DNA of 64,000 nt from JASSUD01 sp031963415. GTDB taxonomy: Bacteria > Pseudomonadota > Gammaproteobacteria > Burkholderiales > Burkholderiaceae. The DNA is taken from positions 1,240,001 to 1,304,000 of the forward strand of contig JASSUI010000001.1 in NCBI GenBank assembly GCA_031963415.1, read 5' to 3'. The stretch's first letter is position 1; each line of letters opens with the position of its first letter. The position numbers and the translations under genes were made by a program. Below the pieces are notes generated by a model. That model ran no database searches. It saw nothing but the letters and a program-made list of their open reading frames with translations, and had not been told where the DNA came from. Shown in pieces: positions 9,110-18,716 of the stretch.

Positions 9110-9260
9110 GCATCCAACGAGAAGGTTATAACAGTAGGTATCGATTTGGCCAAAAATTTATTCCAATTGCATGGGCTGGACTGACCCCAAAAGTTAGATT
9201 GTCGTCTAACTTTTTGAGGGCACATCACCAGGTACGAATTCGACATGATTACCTATAATC
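9110..9260 (+). pseudogene. Scraps of IS110 and IS3-type elements
   Basis: Around 9128-9185 the + strand reads VGIDLAKNLFQLHGLD, the N-terminus of an IS110 transposase, then stops. It runs directly into TGACCCCAAAAGTTAGA at 9181-9197, which resembles the terminal inverted repeat of IS3-family (IS150-like) elements, and TCTAACTTTTTGAGG follows. Both are short remnants. They fill the place downstream of mrdA where rodA is usually found. Confidence 0.55.
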
Positions 9261-9317
9261 TTTCAAATCTCTGATTTTCGAAGCCGTGAACAGATCCTTA
9301 TATTTTTATGCTACAGG

Positions 9318-11432
9318 TTAATACCCGTGTTGGTATTGTCTGTTTTCGGCTGGAGGCGCGTCTTCTGTCGGGGAATCGGTAGAGAAAGGCAAAGTCGGTA
9401 AAGCAGACGCCGAGCCATGCTCTGGAATGGAGGCTGCGGAGACAGCAGCAGCGGTTGCAGCTTCAGGGTTGAAGCGATCAACTAAATAATAGTCAAGTAT
9501 TTTGCGTGCGATTGGGGCTGCTGTCTGCGCACCCCATCCGCCATTCTCGACGATCAGCGCAAATGCAATTTCAGTCGGTTCATTAGACGTAGCTGTTGCA
9601 CTCACACGATTACGATTAGGCTGCGCGCCAGCTGTGCGTGCATTGCCTGGCGCAAAGCCAATAATCAATGCATGATCACGACGTGATTCCGCTATCGCAT
9701 GAGCGCGATATTTGCCGCCACGTAATGAGAAAACTTGCGCTGTTCCCGTTTTAACAGCGGGGTGATAGGGCGCGCCGCGAAAGGCCGCCATCGCGGTTCC
9801 TTCGGTTGCAACGCCCATCATCGCGCGTTTTACGAAATCTAAATGGGCTTGGCTAACGTCAATCTTGTAGCTGGCTTGGGGGACTGTGAGGCGTGTTTCG
9901 TGAGTAATCGGGTGCTCAATTTTTTTGACCAAATGCGGCTTCATCACGACACCATCATTAGCCAGGATCGCCGTCGCATGCGCGAGCTGAAGAATGGTGA
10001 ACGAGTTGTAGCCTTGTCCAATACCCAAGCTAATGGTTTCGCCGTCGTACCATCGTTGTAAATCACGGCGTCGATAGGCTTTCTTCTTCCAATCAGTGGA
10101 AGGCAGCACGCCTTTGGCTTCACCTTTAATATCAATGCCAGTTAATTGACCAAAGCTCCACGGTTTCATGAAAGCCTCCATCCCATTCACGCCAATATCG
10201 TGCGCTAACGCATAGTAGTAAGTGTCACACGATGCGACAACCGAGCGGTACAGATCAACCCGGCCATGACCTGTGCGTATGTCATCGCGGAATGTATGGC
10301 CACCGAGGACGTAGTAACCGGGGTCTTGGAAGCTCCATTGTGGTTTGCGTTTATTCAGAGCAAGAGCAGCGAGGGCCATGAATGGCTTATAAGTTGAGCC
10401 AGGGGGATAAGCGCCATGCAACGGGCGATTTAAAAGCGGTTTAGAGGGGGAGTTGTTAAGTTCATCCCAGGTTTGCTGATCAATGCCATCAACGAATAAA
10501 TTAGGATCAAAACTTGGCGAAGAAACAAAAGCGAGGATGTCACCCGTTGAAGGCTCAATCGCAATGAGCGCACCGCGTTTGCCAGCGAACGCTTGTTCAG
10601 CGACTTTCTGCAGTTTGACATCGAGCGCTAAAACCAGGTTGTTGCCAGGTACCGCTTGGGTGCGTGAAATGGTGCGTACAGGTCGGCCACCGGCGGTCAC
10701 TTCAACTTCTTCAAAGCCTGTTAGCCCATGTAGTTCAGCTTCGTAGCTTTGCTCGATCCCAATTTTGCCGATGTAATCGGTTCCTTTGTAATTAAGCGTG
10801 TTAAGGCGCGTGTCACTGTTTGACACGCTATTGTTATTTTGATCCTTATTTTGCTCTCTGATTTCTTTGAGGTGTTCCAGATCTTTTTGCGAGATACGGC
10901 TAATGTAGCCAATCACGTGCGCCGCAGTCGTACCCAGCGGGTATTGGCGAAACATGCGTGCGCGTACTTCAATACCTGGAAAGCGGAAACGCTGAGCAGC
11001 AAAGCGAGCGACTTCTGCATCAGAAAGGCGCAAACGTATAGGTATGCTGTTGAAGCTTTTCGACTCTTCTAAGAATTTTTTAAAGCGGCGTCGATCGCGT
11101 TGATCAATAGTCACTAGTTCTGCTAGACGGTTGATCGTTTCATCGAGCGTTCCATTGATTTTGGAAGGCGTAATCTCAAGGGAATATGCAAAATAATTGC
11201 GTGCTAGCACGACGCCATTACGGTCGGTAATGACGCCACGGTTCGGTGTGGTAGGTGAGATTGAGAGTCGGTTAGCATCAGCGCGAGACGAATATTGATC
11301 ATGATGCCAGATCTGCAAATAAAAAAAGCGCGCAGTCAGCAAAGCAAAGCAAATAAACACGAAAAGCCATGCTGCTGCGACCCGCAGTTGAAACTGCCGA
11401 AGTTGCTGCGAGGGATTTTTAAATTCGGTCAT
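9318..11432 (-). CDS. mrdA: Penicillin-binding protein 2
   Basis: Peptidoglycan transpeptidase of the elongasome. 704 residues: one N-terminal membrane anchor (about 16-36, WLFVFICFALLTARFFYL), the dimerisation domain with TPNRGVITDRNG, then the transpeptidase domain with PPGSTYKP (active-site Ser about 346), ASCDTYYY as the second motif and VKTGTAQ (about 561). The C-terminal tail is Ala/Ser/Pro-rich. Last gene of the mreB-mreC-mreD-mrdA run. rodA, which normally follows, is not in this window at that place. Confidence 0.96.
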   Translation of the reverse strand: MTEFKNPSQQLRQFQLRVAAAWLFVFICFALLTARFFYLQIWHHDQYSSRADANRLSISPTTPNRGVITDRNGVVLARNYFAYSLEITPSKINGTLDETINRLAELVTIDQRDRRRFKKFLEESKSFNSIPIRLRLSDAEVARFAAQRFRFPGIEVRARMFRQYPLGTTAAHVIGYISRISQKDLEHLKEIREQNKDQNNNSVSNSDTRLNTLNYKGTDYIGKIGIEQSYEAELHGLTGFEEVEVTAGGRPVRTISRTQAVPGNNLVLALDVKLQKVAEQAFAGKRGALIAIEPSTGDILAFVSSPSFDPNLFVDGIDQQTWDELNNSPSKPLLNRPLHGAYPPGSTYKPFMALAALALNKRKPQWSFQDPGYYVLGGHTFRDDIRTGHGRVDLYRSVVASCDTYYYALAHDIGVNGMEAFMKPWSFGQLTGIDIKGEAKGVLPSTDWKKKAYRRRDLQRWYDGETISLGIGQGYNSFTILQLAHATAILANDGVVMKPHLVKKIEHPITHETRLTVPQASYKIDVSQAHLDFVKRAMMGVATEGTAMAAFRGAPYHPAVKTGTAQVFSLRGGKYRAHAIAESRRDHALIIGFAPGNARTAGAQPNRNRVSATATSNEPTEIAFALIVENGGWGAQTAAPIARKILDYYLVDRFNPEAATAAAVSAASIPEHGSASALPTLPFSTDSPTEDAPPAENRQYQHGY

Positions 11433-11517
11433 GAAAACTATTAATGAATATCTCAGTGCATATTGCGAGAGCCTGTTCTATGAGGTTTTGACCAGGTCCA
11501 AAAGAGTTTAAATGGCG

Positions 11518-12030
11518 CTAAATTGGGCGCGTGTCGTCTGGGTCAACAGGACGCTTTTGTGGTGCAAGCAAAATAAAAGTTGCTACCGGCCACAAAGCGG
11601 CTTCGACAAAGGCGTTGGTTAAATAGCCCCAACCTGGGAAACTTGCTCCTGCTATCAGCCGAATGGCAAATATGATGGCTTGCGTAAGGACGAGTAACGG
11701 CAATATATGCAACGCTTGCACAAATAAGGGAAACCACAATACACGGCGATGTATCGTAATTGCGCCATACGAGAGAATCGTATAGGCCAGCGCATGTTCA
11801 CCAAGCAAGCTGCCGTGATGCACATCCATTAATAAGCCGAGAAAAAAGGCAATGCCCATCCCCGCTTTGCGCGGCTGATGAATGTTCCAAAATAATAAAA
11901 CCAGCGCGATCAAATCTGGTACGCCGGCGAGCTGCCCCCACGGCATTAGATTAAGTAAAAAAGCAATAATCAAGCTCAGTGCGATAAACCAGCCATTCGC
12001 AGGTCGAAGGATATAGTGGGGGCGGTTCAT
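11518..12030 (-). CDS. mreD: Rod shape-determining membrane protein MreD
   Basis: 170-residue multi-span inner-membrane protein with about five hydrophobic helices (for example WFIALSLIIAFLLNLMPW and the C-terminal AALWPVATFILLA). It contains the family-typical KAGMGIAFFLGLLMDVHHGS segment. Its start overlaps the end of mreC by 4 bp (ATGA type), indicating translational coupling. It links MreC to the cytoskeleton and the elongation machinery. Confidence 0.93.
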   Translation of the reverse strand: MNRPHYILRPANGWFIALSLIIAFLLNLMPWGQLAGVPDLIALVLLFWNIHQPRKAGMGIAFFLGLLMDVHHGSLLGEHALAYTILSYGAITIHRRVLWFPLFVQALHILPLLVLTQAIIFAIRLIAGASFPGWGYLTNAFVEAALWPVATFILLAPQKRPVDPDDTRPI

Positions 12031-12953
12031 GGGCGCCCCTTATGAGTAGTAGGCGGCGGCGGATTTTTCTGCTCCGATGGGGGTGTTTTCGTAGCGCTAA
12101 CTGCAGCAGGAACAGGTGGCGGTTCTTGATAGTGTAAAACCAATAATTGGCCTATTCCCCGCATAGGGGTAACGGGTTTACACACTACATTGGCAAATTC
12201 GCTGTTTGCAGGCCGCTCAATTTTGAAAACTTTAGCAACGGGTAGCCCAGGTGGAAACACGCCATCAAGTCCGCTGGTGACCAATTCGTCGCCAGGCAGC
12301 ACATCCGCATTACTAGCGATAAAGCGCACGTTGAGAAAATCTCCGCTTGATGCTCCATAAACCAATCCACGCAGCCCGCTGCGAGAAAATTGCACAGGAA
12401 TGGCTAGGTCTTTATCAGTCAACAGCGTCACTTCGGCTTGCAATGGGTAGACGCGCGTGACTTGTCCAAGTACACCTTTCTCATTGATCACGGGCGAGCC
12501 AGCGCGCACACCGTGGCGTATACCACGATCAATGATAATTTTTTGCACGAAAGGGTCTTGCACATCGTAACGAACTTCAGCAGCTACGGCACCAAGCTGA
12601 AAGCGTGGCATTAATGCTAGCAGAGCACGCAAATGCTCGTTCTCTTCAGCTAGCTGAGTGGTCTGCTGCGTTTGTAGCGAGAGCGATAAGTTATTTGCTT
12701 TGAGGGTTTGATTTTCTGCGCGTAATGTAGCGCCGCTCACAAAGTAGTCGGCTATGCCTAACGCAATATCACGCGGTAAGAGCGCGATTTGCTGTAACGG
12801 GTAAAGCGTAGTCCCAATAATTTGGTGAAGCTTTTCAAGTGTTCGATAGCGCACATCTGCGACAAGCAGAGCGAGTGCTAGCGTCACGAACACAATGAGC
12901 CGTGCGCGCGCTGACGGCCCTTGTTTAAAAAGAGGCGGCGGACTGTATTCCAT
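12027..12953 (-). CDS. mreC: Rod shape-determining protein MreC
   Basis: 308 residues: cytoplasmic N-terminus, one membrane helix (about 16-36, ARLIVFVTLALALLVADV), a coiled-coil (LRAENQTLKANNLSLSLQ) and the periplasmic beta domain with DRGIRHGVRAGSPVINEKG and LVTSGLDGVFPPGLPVAKV. The tail is Pro-rich. It lies between mreB and mreD, with 94 bp to mreB and a 4-bp overlap with mreD. Confidence 0.95.
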   Translation of the reverse strand: MEYSPPPLFKQGPSARARLIVFVTLALALLVADVRYRTLEKLHQIIGTTLYPLQQIALLPRDIALGIADYFVSGATLRAENQTLKANNLSLSLQTQQTTQLAEENEHLRALLALMPRFQLGAVAAEVRYDVQDPFVQKIIIDRGIRHGVRAGSPVINEKGVLGQVTRVYPLQAEVTLLTDKDLAIPVQFSRSGLRGLVYGASSGDFLNVRFIASNADVLPGDELVTSGLDGVFPPGLPVAKVFKIERPANSEFANVVCKPVTPMRGIGQLLVLHYQEPPPVPAAVSATKTPPSEQKNPPPPTTHKGRP

Positions 12954-13047
12954 GTTCGGCGCCGAACTAGACTAAAAAGCGGTTGATAAAGAGGATAGCG
13001 AGAGTTTCATCAGAAGCGCGCTATCCTGCAATTGGATTCATTCTTGA

Positions 13048-14091
13048 TTATTCGTCAGAGAAGAGATTGCCAAGCTTATCCATTCTCTCGAGTGCCATGC
13101 CGCAGCCGCGTACTACGCAAGTGAGAGGATCTTCCGCAACCAGAACGGGTAGGCCAGTTTCTTCAGCGAGCAATCGATCCAGATCATGTAACAACGCGCC
13201 GCCGCCGGTTAACATCAAACCACGCTCAGCGATATCAGCGCCAAGTTCTGGTGGAATTTGTTCAAGCGCGATTTTTACTGCGGAAACGATTTGATTAAGC
13301 GGTTCAGTTAACGCTTCTAGAATTTCATTGCCTGAAATAGTAAAACTACGCGGAATACCTTCTGACAGGTTACGTCCTTTCACTTCCATTTCTTTCATTT
13401 CAGTGGCAGGGAAGGCGTAACCAATTTCTTTTTTAATCAGTTCAGCGGTTTGCTCACCGATCAACATTCCATAATTGCGGCGAATGTAATTCACAATCGC
13501 TTCATCAAATTTATCACCGCCAACGCGCACTGCACCTTTGTAGACAATGCCGCCTAATGAAATGACGCCAACTTCAGTGGTGCCACCACCAATATCGACA
13601 ACCATCGAACCCGTTGCTTCTGAAACTGGTAAACCTGCACCGATTGCAGCTGCCATTGGCTCTTCAATTAAATAAACTTGGGAGGCGCCTGCTCCGTGCG
13701 CAGCTTCTTTGATCGCACGCCGCTCGACTTGGGTTGAACCGCAGGGAACACAAATGATGATGCGAGGGGAGGGAGAAAATAAACGCGACTCATGCGCCAT
13801 TTTGATGAACTGCTTAATCATCTGCTCAGTGACAGTGAAATCAGCAATCACACCATCTTTCATTGGGCGAATCGCTTCGATATTGCCAGGCACTTTGCCA
13901 AGCATTTGCTTCGCTCTTTTACCCACGGCTTGAATGGTTTTTTTGCCATTAGGCCCGCCTTCTTGGCGGATGGCGACGACAGAGGGCTCATCTAAAACGA
14001 TGCCTTTGCCGCGCATATAGATGAGTGTATTGGCCGTACCTAAATCGATGGCGAGATCGTCAGAAAAAAAGCTACGCAGAAAACCGAACAT
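13048..14091 (-). CDS. mreB: Cell shape-determining actin-like protein MreB
   Basis: 347 residues from the ATG at 14091 (MFGFLRSFFSDDLAIDLGTA). A longer frame up to 14196 exists, but its extra N-terminus is unlike MreB and runs through a palindromic repeat. Actin-fold phosphate loops are seen as DLGTANTLIY and VVDIGGGTTEVGVISLGG, and the adenosine motif as MLTGGGALLHDLDRLL. First gene of the elongasome operon. Element R2-A (14124-14266) sits immediately upstream, so the promoter lies within or beyond it. Confidence 0.96.
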   Translation of the reverse strand: MFGFLRSFFSDDLAIDLGTANTLIYMRGKGIVLDEPSVVAIRQEGGPNGKKTIQAVGKRAKQMLGKVPGNIEAIRPMKDGVIADFTVTEQMIKQFIKMAHESRLFSPSPRIIICVPCGSTQVERRAIKEAAHGAGASQVYLIEEPMAAAIGAGLPVSEATGSMVVDIGGGTTEVGVISLGGIVYKGAVRVGGDKFDEAIVNYIRRNYGMLIGEQTAELIKKEIGYAFPATEMKEMEVKGRNLSEGIPRSFTISGNEILEALTEPLNQIVSAVKIALEQIPPELGADIAERGLMLTGGGALLHDLDRLLAEETGLPVLVAEDPLTCVVRGCGMALERMDKLGNLFSDE

Positions 14092-14123
14092 TGAGGACCC
14101 TGTTATATTCAAAGTCGCTTCCA

Positions 14124-14266
14124 AGAGCCTATTAATGATTTTCCTAAAAGGCCGTGATTTTCGGAGCGGGCAGTGCTTGGAAACCTCATGTACCACAGTA
14201 CATGCCTGTTCCTGTGCGCTAGCCTCTCCAGCTGACGACCTTTTAGAAAGATCCTGAACAGGCTCT
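14124..14266. repeat. Palindromic element R2, copy A
   Basis: 143 bp with closing arms AGAGCCT and AGGCTCT, inner arms CTAAAAGG and CCTTTTAG, and a core with CATGTAC and GTACATG. The most diverged of the R2 copies; the others are at 15403-15544, 18736-18877 and a half copy at 41663-41720. It lies 33 bp upstream of the mreB start codon. Confidence 0.7.
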
Positions 14267-14814
14267 AAAACCTATTAAAGGTCTACCAACTGAGCGACAG
14301 CGGAAAAATAATATCTTGGCAACGACAAACTATCTAAATAAAAAAGACGCTATCAGAATGAAACTAAAGTGTGTGATTGACTCGAGCATCATTTTGATAA
14401 AGTCTGCTGATTAATGAGAGCTCTCTCAAAAGCCATAAAGCATCAGCAAAAAGGCTGAATGTATAGTTCATGCATAATCATACCTTATAATTTTTAATGC
14501 TCCGTGCAAAACCGCGATTTTTACATGGGGAAAATCTGAATAATTCTCAAGCGCAAAATATTTTTGCTGACCATGGATTTAATGTCGTCAGTAAAATATC
14601 ACGCTACCGTTAATCATTCAGGCTAACCATTGCATGAGCACCTACCCGTGCTTTATTTAGTCAATGCTGAATAAAACAACATATGGGGCATGCCTTCTGG
14701 CCGTACTAGATGTATCATCCGTTTCGGCATTTATTGCATGCAGCGTATCGGTAGATTCAACACTTCTTTACAAAAAGAATCTCTACTAGTTTTTGAAGCT
14801 AGTAGAGATTCCTA
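14267..14814. other. Spacer between mreB and gatC with one strong hairpin
   Basis: No gene seen. A perfect 13-bp stem (GAATCTCTACTAG at 14777-14789, its complement at 14799-14811) with a 9-nt loop is not followed by a T tract, so it may be structural rather than a terminator. A short tRNA-like scrap lies near 14285-14312. The divergent mreB and gatC promoters must lie here, but none is clear. Confidence 0.5.
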
Positions 14815-14908
14815 GAACCTGTTTAGGCTTTCCCTACCGCTTCCTTGCGGTACTAATTTTGTACTGGCATCAGAAGCACAAGGCTATCAAGAAGCCTTAA
14901 ACAGGTTT
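14815..14908. repeat. Palindromic element R3, copy D
   Basis: 94 bp with arms GAACCTGTTTAGGCTT and AAGCCTTAAACAGGTT. Its core reads CTTCCTTGCGGTACTAA, then TTGTACTGGCATC. The left flank is CCTA, the right TTTATG. It ends 37 bp before gatC. Relatives with CTGTTTAGGC-like arms lie at 50234-50337 and 61865-61925. Confidence 0.65.
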
Positions 14909-14945
14909 TTATGCTCAATATGAGCGGTTTCTTTCCGGTGAAAAT

Positions 14946-15263
14946 ATGTCCCTAACTTTATCCGATGTGCAAAAGCTTGCCGATCTTGCGCGCATTGAGC
15001 TCGAGGCGCACGAGGCGCAGACTATGCTGGCTCAGCTAAACCGTTTGTTTACGTTAATCGATAAGGTCCAAACGGTATCGACCGATGGCGTCTTGCCGCT
15101 TGCTCATCCCACTGAATTGGCTTTCTCAATAAATGAAAAAGAGCATATTGAGGTGCGTTTGCGCGAAGATAAAGTAACCGAAATTGTGCCGCGTGATACA
15201 TATCAGCGCATTGCGCCTGCTGCCGAAAATGATCTTTATCTAGTCCCGAAAGTGATTGAATAA
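14946..15263 (+). CDS. gatC: Asp-tRNA(Asn)/Glu-tRNA(Gln) amidotransferase subunit C
   Basis: 105 residues of normal length. It begins with LTLSDVQKLADLARIELEAHE, the family N-terminus, and carries LPLAHPTEL and the conserved C-terminal VPRDTYQRIAPAAENDLYLVPKVIE. It stabilises the GatA-GatB complex that amidates mischarged tRNAs. It is separated from gatA by 431 bp holding element R2-B, unlike the tight gatCAB spacing usual in relatives. Confidence 0.95.
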   Translation: MSLTLSDVQKLADLARIELEAHEAQTMLAQLNRLFTLIDKVQTVSTDGVLPLAHPTELAFSINEKEHIEVRLREDKVTEIVPRDTYQRIAPAAENDLYLVPKVIE

Positions 15264-15283
15264 ATTCATGTAGTGCATCTCAG

Positions 15284-15312
15284 AATTTGACTTGTTGTAG
15301 CAAAGTCAAATT
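15284..15312. terminator. Stem-loop after gatC
   Basis: Perfect 10-bp stem AATTTGACTT / AAGTCAAATT with a 9-nt loop, 20 bp after the gatC stop. No run of T follows, so termination is possible but unproven. A second stem-loop (CGCTGTGAA / TTCACAGCG, 15585-15624) lies before gatA. Confidence 0.4.
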
Positions 15313-15402
15313 GGGTTGCAGGTTTCAAAATCTGTCAAGTAAGCCACTCCTATAATCTATAGGCAGGACTGAGTTGCACTCAGCTTCGCTTGATAAAAAC
15401 TA

Positions 15403-15544
15403 GAACTCATTCCATCAATGCCTAAAAGGCCGTGATCGGGAGTCGGGCGGTGCTCGGAATCCTCATGTACATCGAGTACACTCCGGTTCCTCCGCTCCGG
15501 CTTCCCCCTGCTGACGACCTTTTAGACATTGATGAAACGAGTTC
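15403..15544. repeat. Palindromic element R2, copy B
   Basis: 142 bp with long arms (GAACTCATTCCATCAATG, CTAAAAGG and their near-complements at the other end) and a core holding CCTCATGTAC, GAGTACA and CGGTTCCT. The left flank is TA; the right is TT. It lies 151 bp before gatA. A near-identical inverted copy follows gatB at 18736-18877. Confidence 0.8.
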
Positions 15545-15694
15545 TTCTAATAATTTGCAGGATAAAAGCAGTCAACAAAGGGAGCGCTGTGAAACTTTAG
15601 GGCTAGCTCCAAGGCTTCACAGCGGCTTCTAACGTTATTGCTTTAAGCTGAACGCTTACCGCGTGCCTGCCTGATTTTTCTAAGTTATTTCATC

Positions 15695-17176
15695 ATGCAT
15701 CGAAAGAGTCTGATTGAACTGCGCCAAGCGTTGGATGCTAAGGCGTTTTCCGCGTTTGAATTAGCGCAGCATTTTTTATCGCGCATTGAAGCTGCGCGTA
15801 GCCTCAATGCTTTTATTGACGTTAATCCTGAGTTGACTTTAGCGCAAGCGAAAGCAGCCGATGAGCAAATTGCCAGAGGCTTGCAGGGGGCGCTCACCGG
15901 GATCCCGATAGCCCACAAGGATATTTTTGTGACACGCGGCTGGAGAACAACAGCTGCTTCAAAAATGCTAGAGCATTACGTCAGTCCATTTGATGCGACG
16001 CTAGTTGAACGATTAGCGAACGCTGGCATGGTATGCGTGGGTAAAACCAATTTAGACGAATTTGCAATGGGTTCTTCAAATAAGACGTCTTATTTTGGTG
16101 CCGTGCAAAACCCGTGGGATCGCCTTGCGGTAACAGGTGGTTCGTCAGGGGGTTCAGTGGCAGCGGTCGCAGCTTGTTTGTCACCGGCTGCAACCGGTAG
16201 TGATACAGGCGGTTCAATTCGCCAACCCTGCGCTCTCTCAGGTGTGACGGGTTTAAAGCCAACTTATGGACGTATCTCTCGCTTTGGCATGGTTGCGTTT
16301 GCTTCTTCGCTTGATCAAGCAGGACCCATTGCTGCTAGCGCGCATGACTGTGCGATTTTGCTCAATGCTTTAGCTGGTTTTGATGAGCATGACGCGACGA
16401 GCGTCGCGCGCCCCGCTGAAGATTTCACCCGTTACCTGGGTACTAGCTGGCAAGCAGATGCAACCCCTACAAAACCATTAGCTGGTTTACGCATTGGTTT
16501 GCCAAAAGAATACTTTAGCCACGCACTCAGTGATGATGTACATACAGCTATTGATAATGCGATCAAACATTACGAGCAGCTGGGTGCAACGCTTGTCGAT
16601 ATATCTTTACCACACACAGAACAGGCTGTTGCGGTGTATTACATCATCGCGCCTGCAGAAGCTTCTTCGAACTTATCGCGCTTTGATGGCGTGCGTTACG
16701 GGTATCGGGCTGAGGATTATCGTGACCTTGCCGATATGTACAAAAAAACGCGCGCACAAGGTTTTGGTATGGAGGTTAAGCGTCGAATACTAACTGGCAC
16801 TTATATGCTCTCGCATGGACATTACGATGCGTACTATCGCCAAGCGCAAAAAATTCGGCGCCTGATTGCGCAAGATTTTCAGCAAGCGTTTAAGCAGTGT
16901 GACGTTATCATGGGGCCCGTTGCGCCCACCGAAGCGTGGGACATTAACGATGCCGATAATTTGCAGCACACCTACTTGGCCGATATTTATACGTTATCAG
17001 TTAGCTTAGCTGGCTTACCGGGCATGAGCATCCCCTGTGGTTTTGGTGCAGCTAAACGTCCGCTTGGTCTGCAAGTGATCGGCAATTATTTTGATGAAGC
17101 ACGTTTGCTGCAAGTTGCCGATGCGTTCCAACGCGAGACAGATTGGCATAACAAAATACCTGCGGAATTTAATTAA
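15695..17176 (+). CDS. gatA: Glutamyl-tRNA(Gln) amidotransferase subunit A
   Basis: 493-residue amidase-signature enzyme that frees ammonia from glutamine for transamidation. The catalytic Lys lies in PIAHKDIF, the Gly/Ser-rich signature is VTGGSSGGSVAAVAAC, followed by GSDTGGSIRQPCALSGVTGLKPTYGRISRFG. The C-terminus has LAGLPGMSIPCGF. Length and order are normal. The ATG at 15695 has no clear Shine-Dalgarno. gatB follows after 14 bp. Confidence 0.97.
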   Translation: MHRKSLIELRQALDAKAFSAFELAQHFLSRIEAARSLNAFIDVNPELTLAQAKAADEQIARGLQGALTGIPIAHKDIFVTRGWRTTAASKMLEHYVSPFDATLVERLANAGMVCVGKTNLDEFAMGSSNKTSYFGAVQNPWDRLAVTGGSSGGSVAAVAACLSPAATGSDTGGSIRQPCALSGVTGLKPTYGRISRFGMVAFASSLDQAGPIAASAHDCAILLNALAGFDEHDATSVARPAEDFTRYLGTSWQADATPTKPLAGLRIGLPKEYFSHALSDDVHTAIDNAIKHYEQLGATLVDISLPHTEQAVAVYYIIAPAEASSNLSRFDGVRYGYRAEDYRDLADMYKKTRAQGFGMEVKRRILTGTYMLSHGHYDAYYRQAQKIRRLIAQDFQQAFKQCDVIMGPVAPTEAWDINDADNLQHTYLADIYTLSVSLAGLPGMSIPCGFGAAKRPLGLQVIGNYFDEARLLQVADAFQRETDWHNKIPAEFN

Positions 17177-17190
17177 TCGGTGGAACTGAC

Positions 17191-18696
17191 ATGAATTGGG
17201 AAATTGTTATCGGCCTTGAGACACATGTGCAGTTATCGACCGTCTCTAAAATTTTTTCGGGAACCTCAACTGTTTTTGGGGCGGCACCAAATGCACAAGC
17301 AAGTGCGATTGATCTTGCATTACCTGGTGTGTTGCCAGCATTAAATCGTGGTGCGGTAGAGCGTGCGATTTGTTTTGGTTTAGCCATCGGTGCGAAAGTT
17401 GCACCTTATAGCGTCTTCGCACGCAAAAATTATTTTTATCCCGACTTGCCAAAGGGCTATCAAATTAGTCAATTCGACCAGCCCATCGTTGAACATGGCA
17501 CGTTAACGATTCAAATCCCTCAAGCTGCAAGTGGCAATAAAAATCAGCCGCAAGATGTTGAAAAAACCATTCGTATCCTGCGTGCACACCTTGAAGAAGA
17601 TGCAGGCAAATTGCTGCACGAAGAATTCGCAGGTCTAAGTGGTGTCGACTTAAATCGTGCTGGCGTACCACTGCTAGAAATTGTGACTGAGCCTGATATG
17701 CGCAGCGCAACTGAAGCCGTTGCGTATGCTAAGGCGCTGCATACGCTGGTGGTATGGCTTGGCATTTGCGATGGCAATATGCAAGAGGGTTCATTCCGTT
17801 GCGACGCGAATGTATCAGTGCGGCCAGTGGGACAAGAAAAATTAGGCACGCGCGCGGAAATTAAAAACCTCAATTCATTCCGCTTTTTGGAAGAAGCGAT
17901 TCGTTATGAAGCGCAACGTCAGATAGAACTCATTGAGAGCGGTGGCAGCGTCATTCAAGAAACCCGTTTGTATGACCCAACGCGACGTGAAACTCGTTCA
18001 ATGCGTAGTAAAGAAGACGCACAGGATTATCGTTATTTCTCTGACCCTGATTTGCTGCCACTTGTAGTTAGCGCTGAATGGATTGAGCAAGTGCGTAGCA
18101 CATTGCCTGAATTACCCGCTGCGATGTGTGAGCGTTTTATTAAAACCTATGAACTCTCTGCTTACGATGCGCACCAACTGACTGCCTCCAAAGCGTTAGC
18201 TGATTATTACGAAACGGCGGTTGAGAAGACGGGCGCTCAGCACGCTAAGGTACTAGCCAACTGGATAACGGGTGAACTTGCCGCGCAGTTAAAACGTCAT
18301 GAGCTTAGCATCGAGGCTTGCCCAGTTACACCAGCCCAGCTCGCGCGTTTGCTGATGCATATTGTGAACGGCGCTATTTCAAACAAAATCGCCAAAGAAG
18401 TTTTTCAAACAATGTGGGATGAAAAATCGGGTGACGAAGCAGCAGCTGACCGAATTATCGAAGCCCAAGGCTTGCAACAAATTTCTGAAGTCGGTGAGCT
18501 TGAAGCCATCATTGATCAAGTGCTAGCCGCCAATACGAAATCTGTAGAAGAGTTTCGAGCAGGCAAACAAAAAGCTTTCAATGCACTAGTTGGGCAGGTG
18601 ATGAAAGCCACTCAAGGTAAAGCTAACCCGCAACAGGTAAATGCTTGCATGCAGCAAAAATTAGGCGAAAAAGAAACGACGGAAGCGCTGAAATAA
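17191..18696 (+). CDS. gatB: Asp/Glu-tRNA amidotransferase subunit B
   Basis: 501 residues. The N-terminal cradle has WEIVIGLETHVQLSTVSKIFS, ARKNYFYPDLPKGYQISQFD, HLEEDAGKLLHE, and DLNRAGVPLLEIVTEPDMRS; then GSFRCDANVSVRP and the DYRYFSDPDLLPL block. The C-terminal helical YqeY-like tail binds tRNA. The start is set by GTGGAACTGAC before ATG. Co-transcribed with gatA. Confidence 0.97.
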   Translation: MNWEIVIGLETHVQLSTVSKIFSGTSTVFGAAPNAQASAIDLALPGVLPALNRGAVERAICFGLAIGAKVAPYSVFARKNYFYPDLPKGYQISQFDQPIVEHGTLTIQIPQAASGNKNQPQDVEKTIRILRAHLEEDAGKLLHEEFAGLSGVDLNRAGVPLLEIVTEPDMRSATEAVAYAKALHTLVVWLGICDGNMQEGSFRCDANVSVRPVGQEKLGTRAEIKNLNSFRFLEEAIRYEAQRQIELIESGGSVIQETRLYDPTRRETRSMRSKEDAQDYRYFSDPDLLPLVVSAEWIEQVRSTLPELPAAMCERFIKTYELSAYDAHQLTASKALADYYETAVEKTGAQHAKVLANWITGELAAQLKRHELSIEACPVTPAQLARLLMHIVNGAISNKIAKEVFQTMWDEKSGDEAAADRIIEAQGLQQISEVGELEAIIDQVLAANTKSVEEFRAGKQKAFNALVGQVMKATQGKANPQQVNACMQQKLGEKETTEALK

Positions 18697-18716
18697 GCGT
18701 TGAAGTATTTTTTAAA

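Noticed and set aside
13048..14196. Longer MreB start at 14196
   Set aside because: The extra 35 residues run through the R2-A element and are unlike MreB; ATG 14091 gives the conserved N-terminus.
14283..14312. tRNA-like fragment on the minus strand (GCTCAGTTGGTAGA)
   Set aside because: Only a D-arm-like piece is present; acceptor, anticodon and T arms cannot be formed.
15432..15632. Similar small ORFs at 15432 (+) and 18612-18848 (-)
   Set aside because: Their likeness comes from the inverted R2-B and R2-C elements; the reading frame is incidental.
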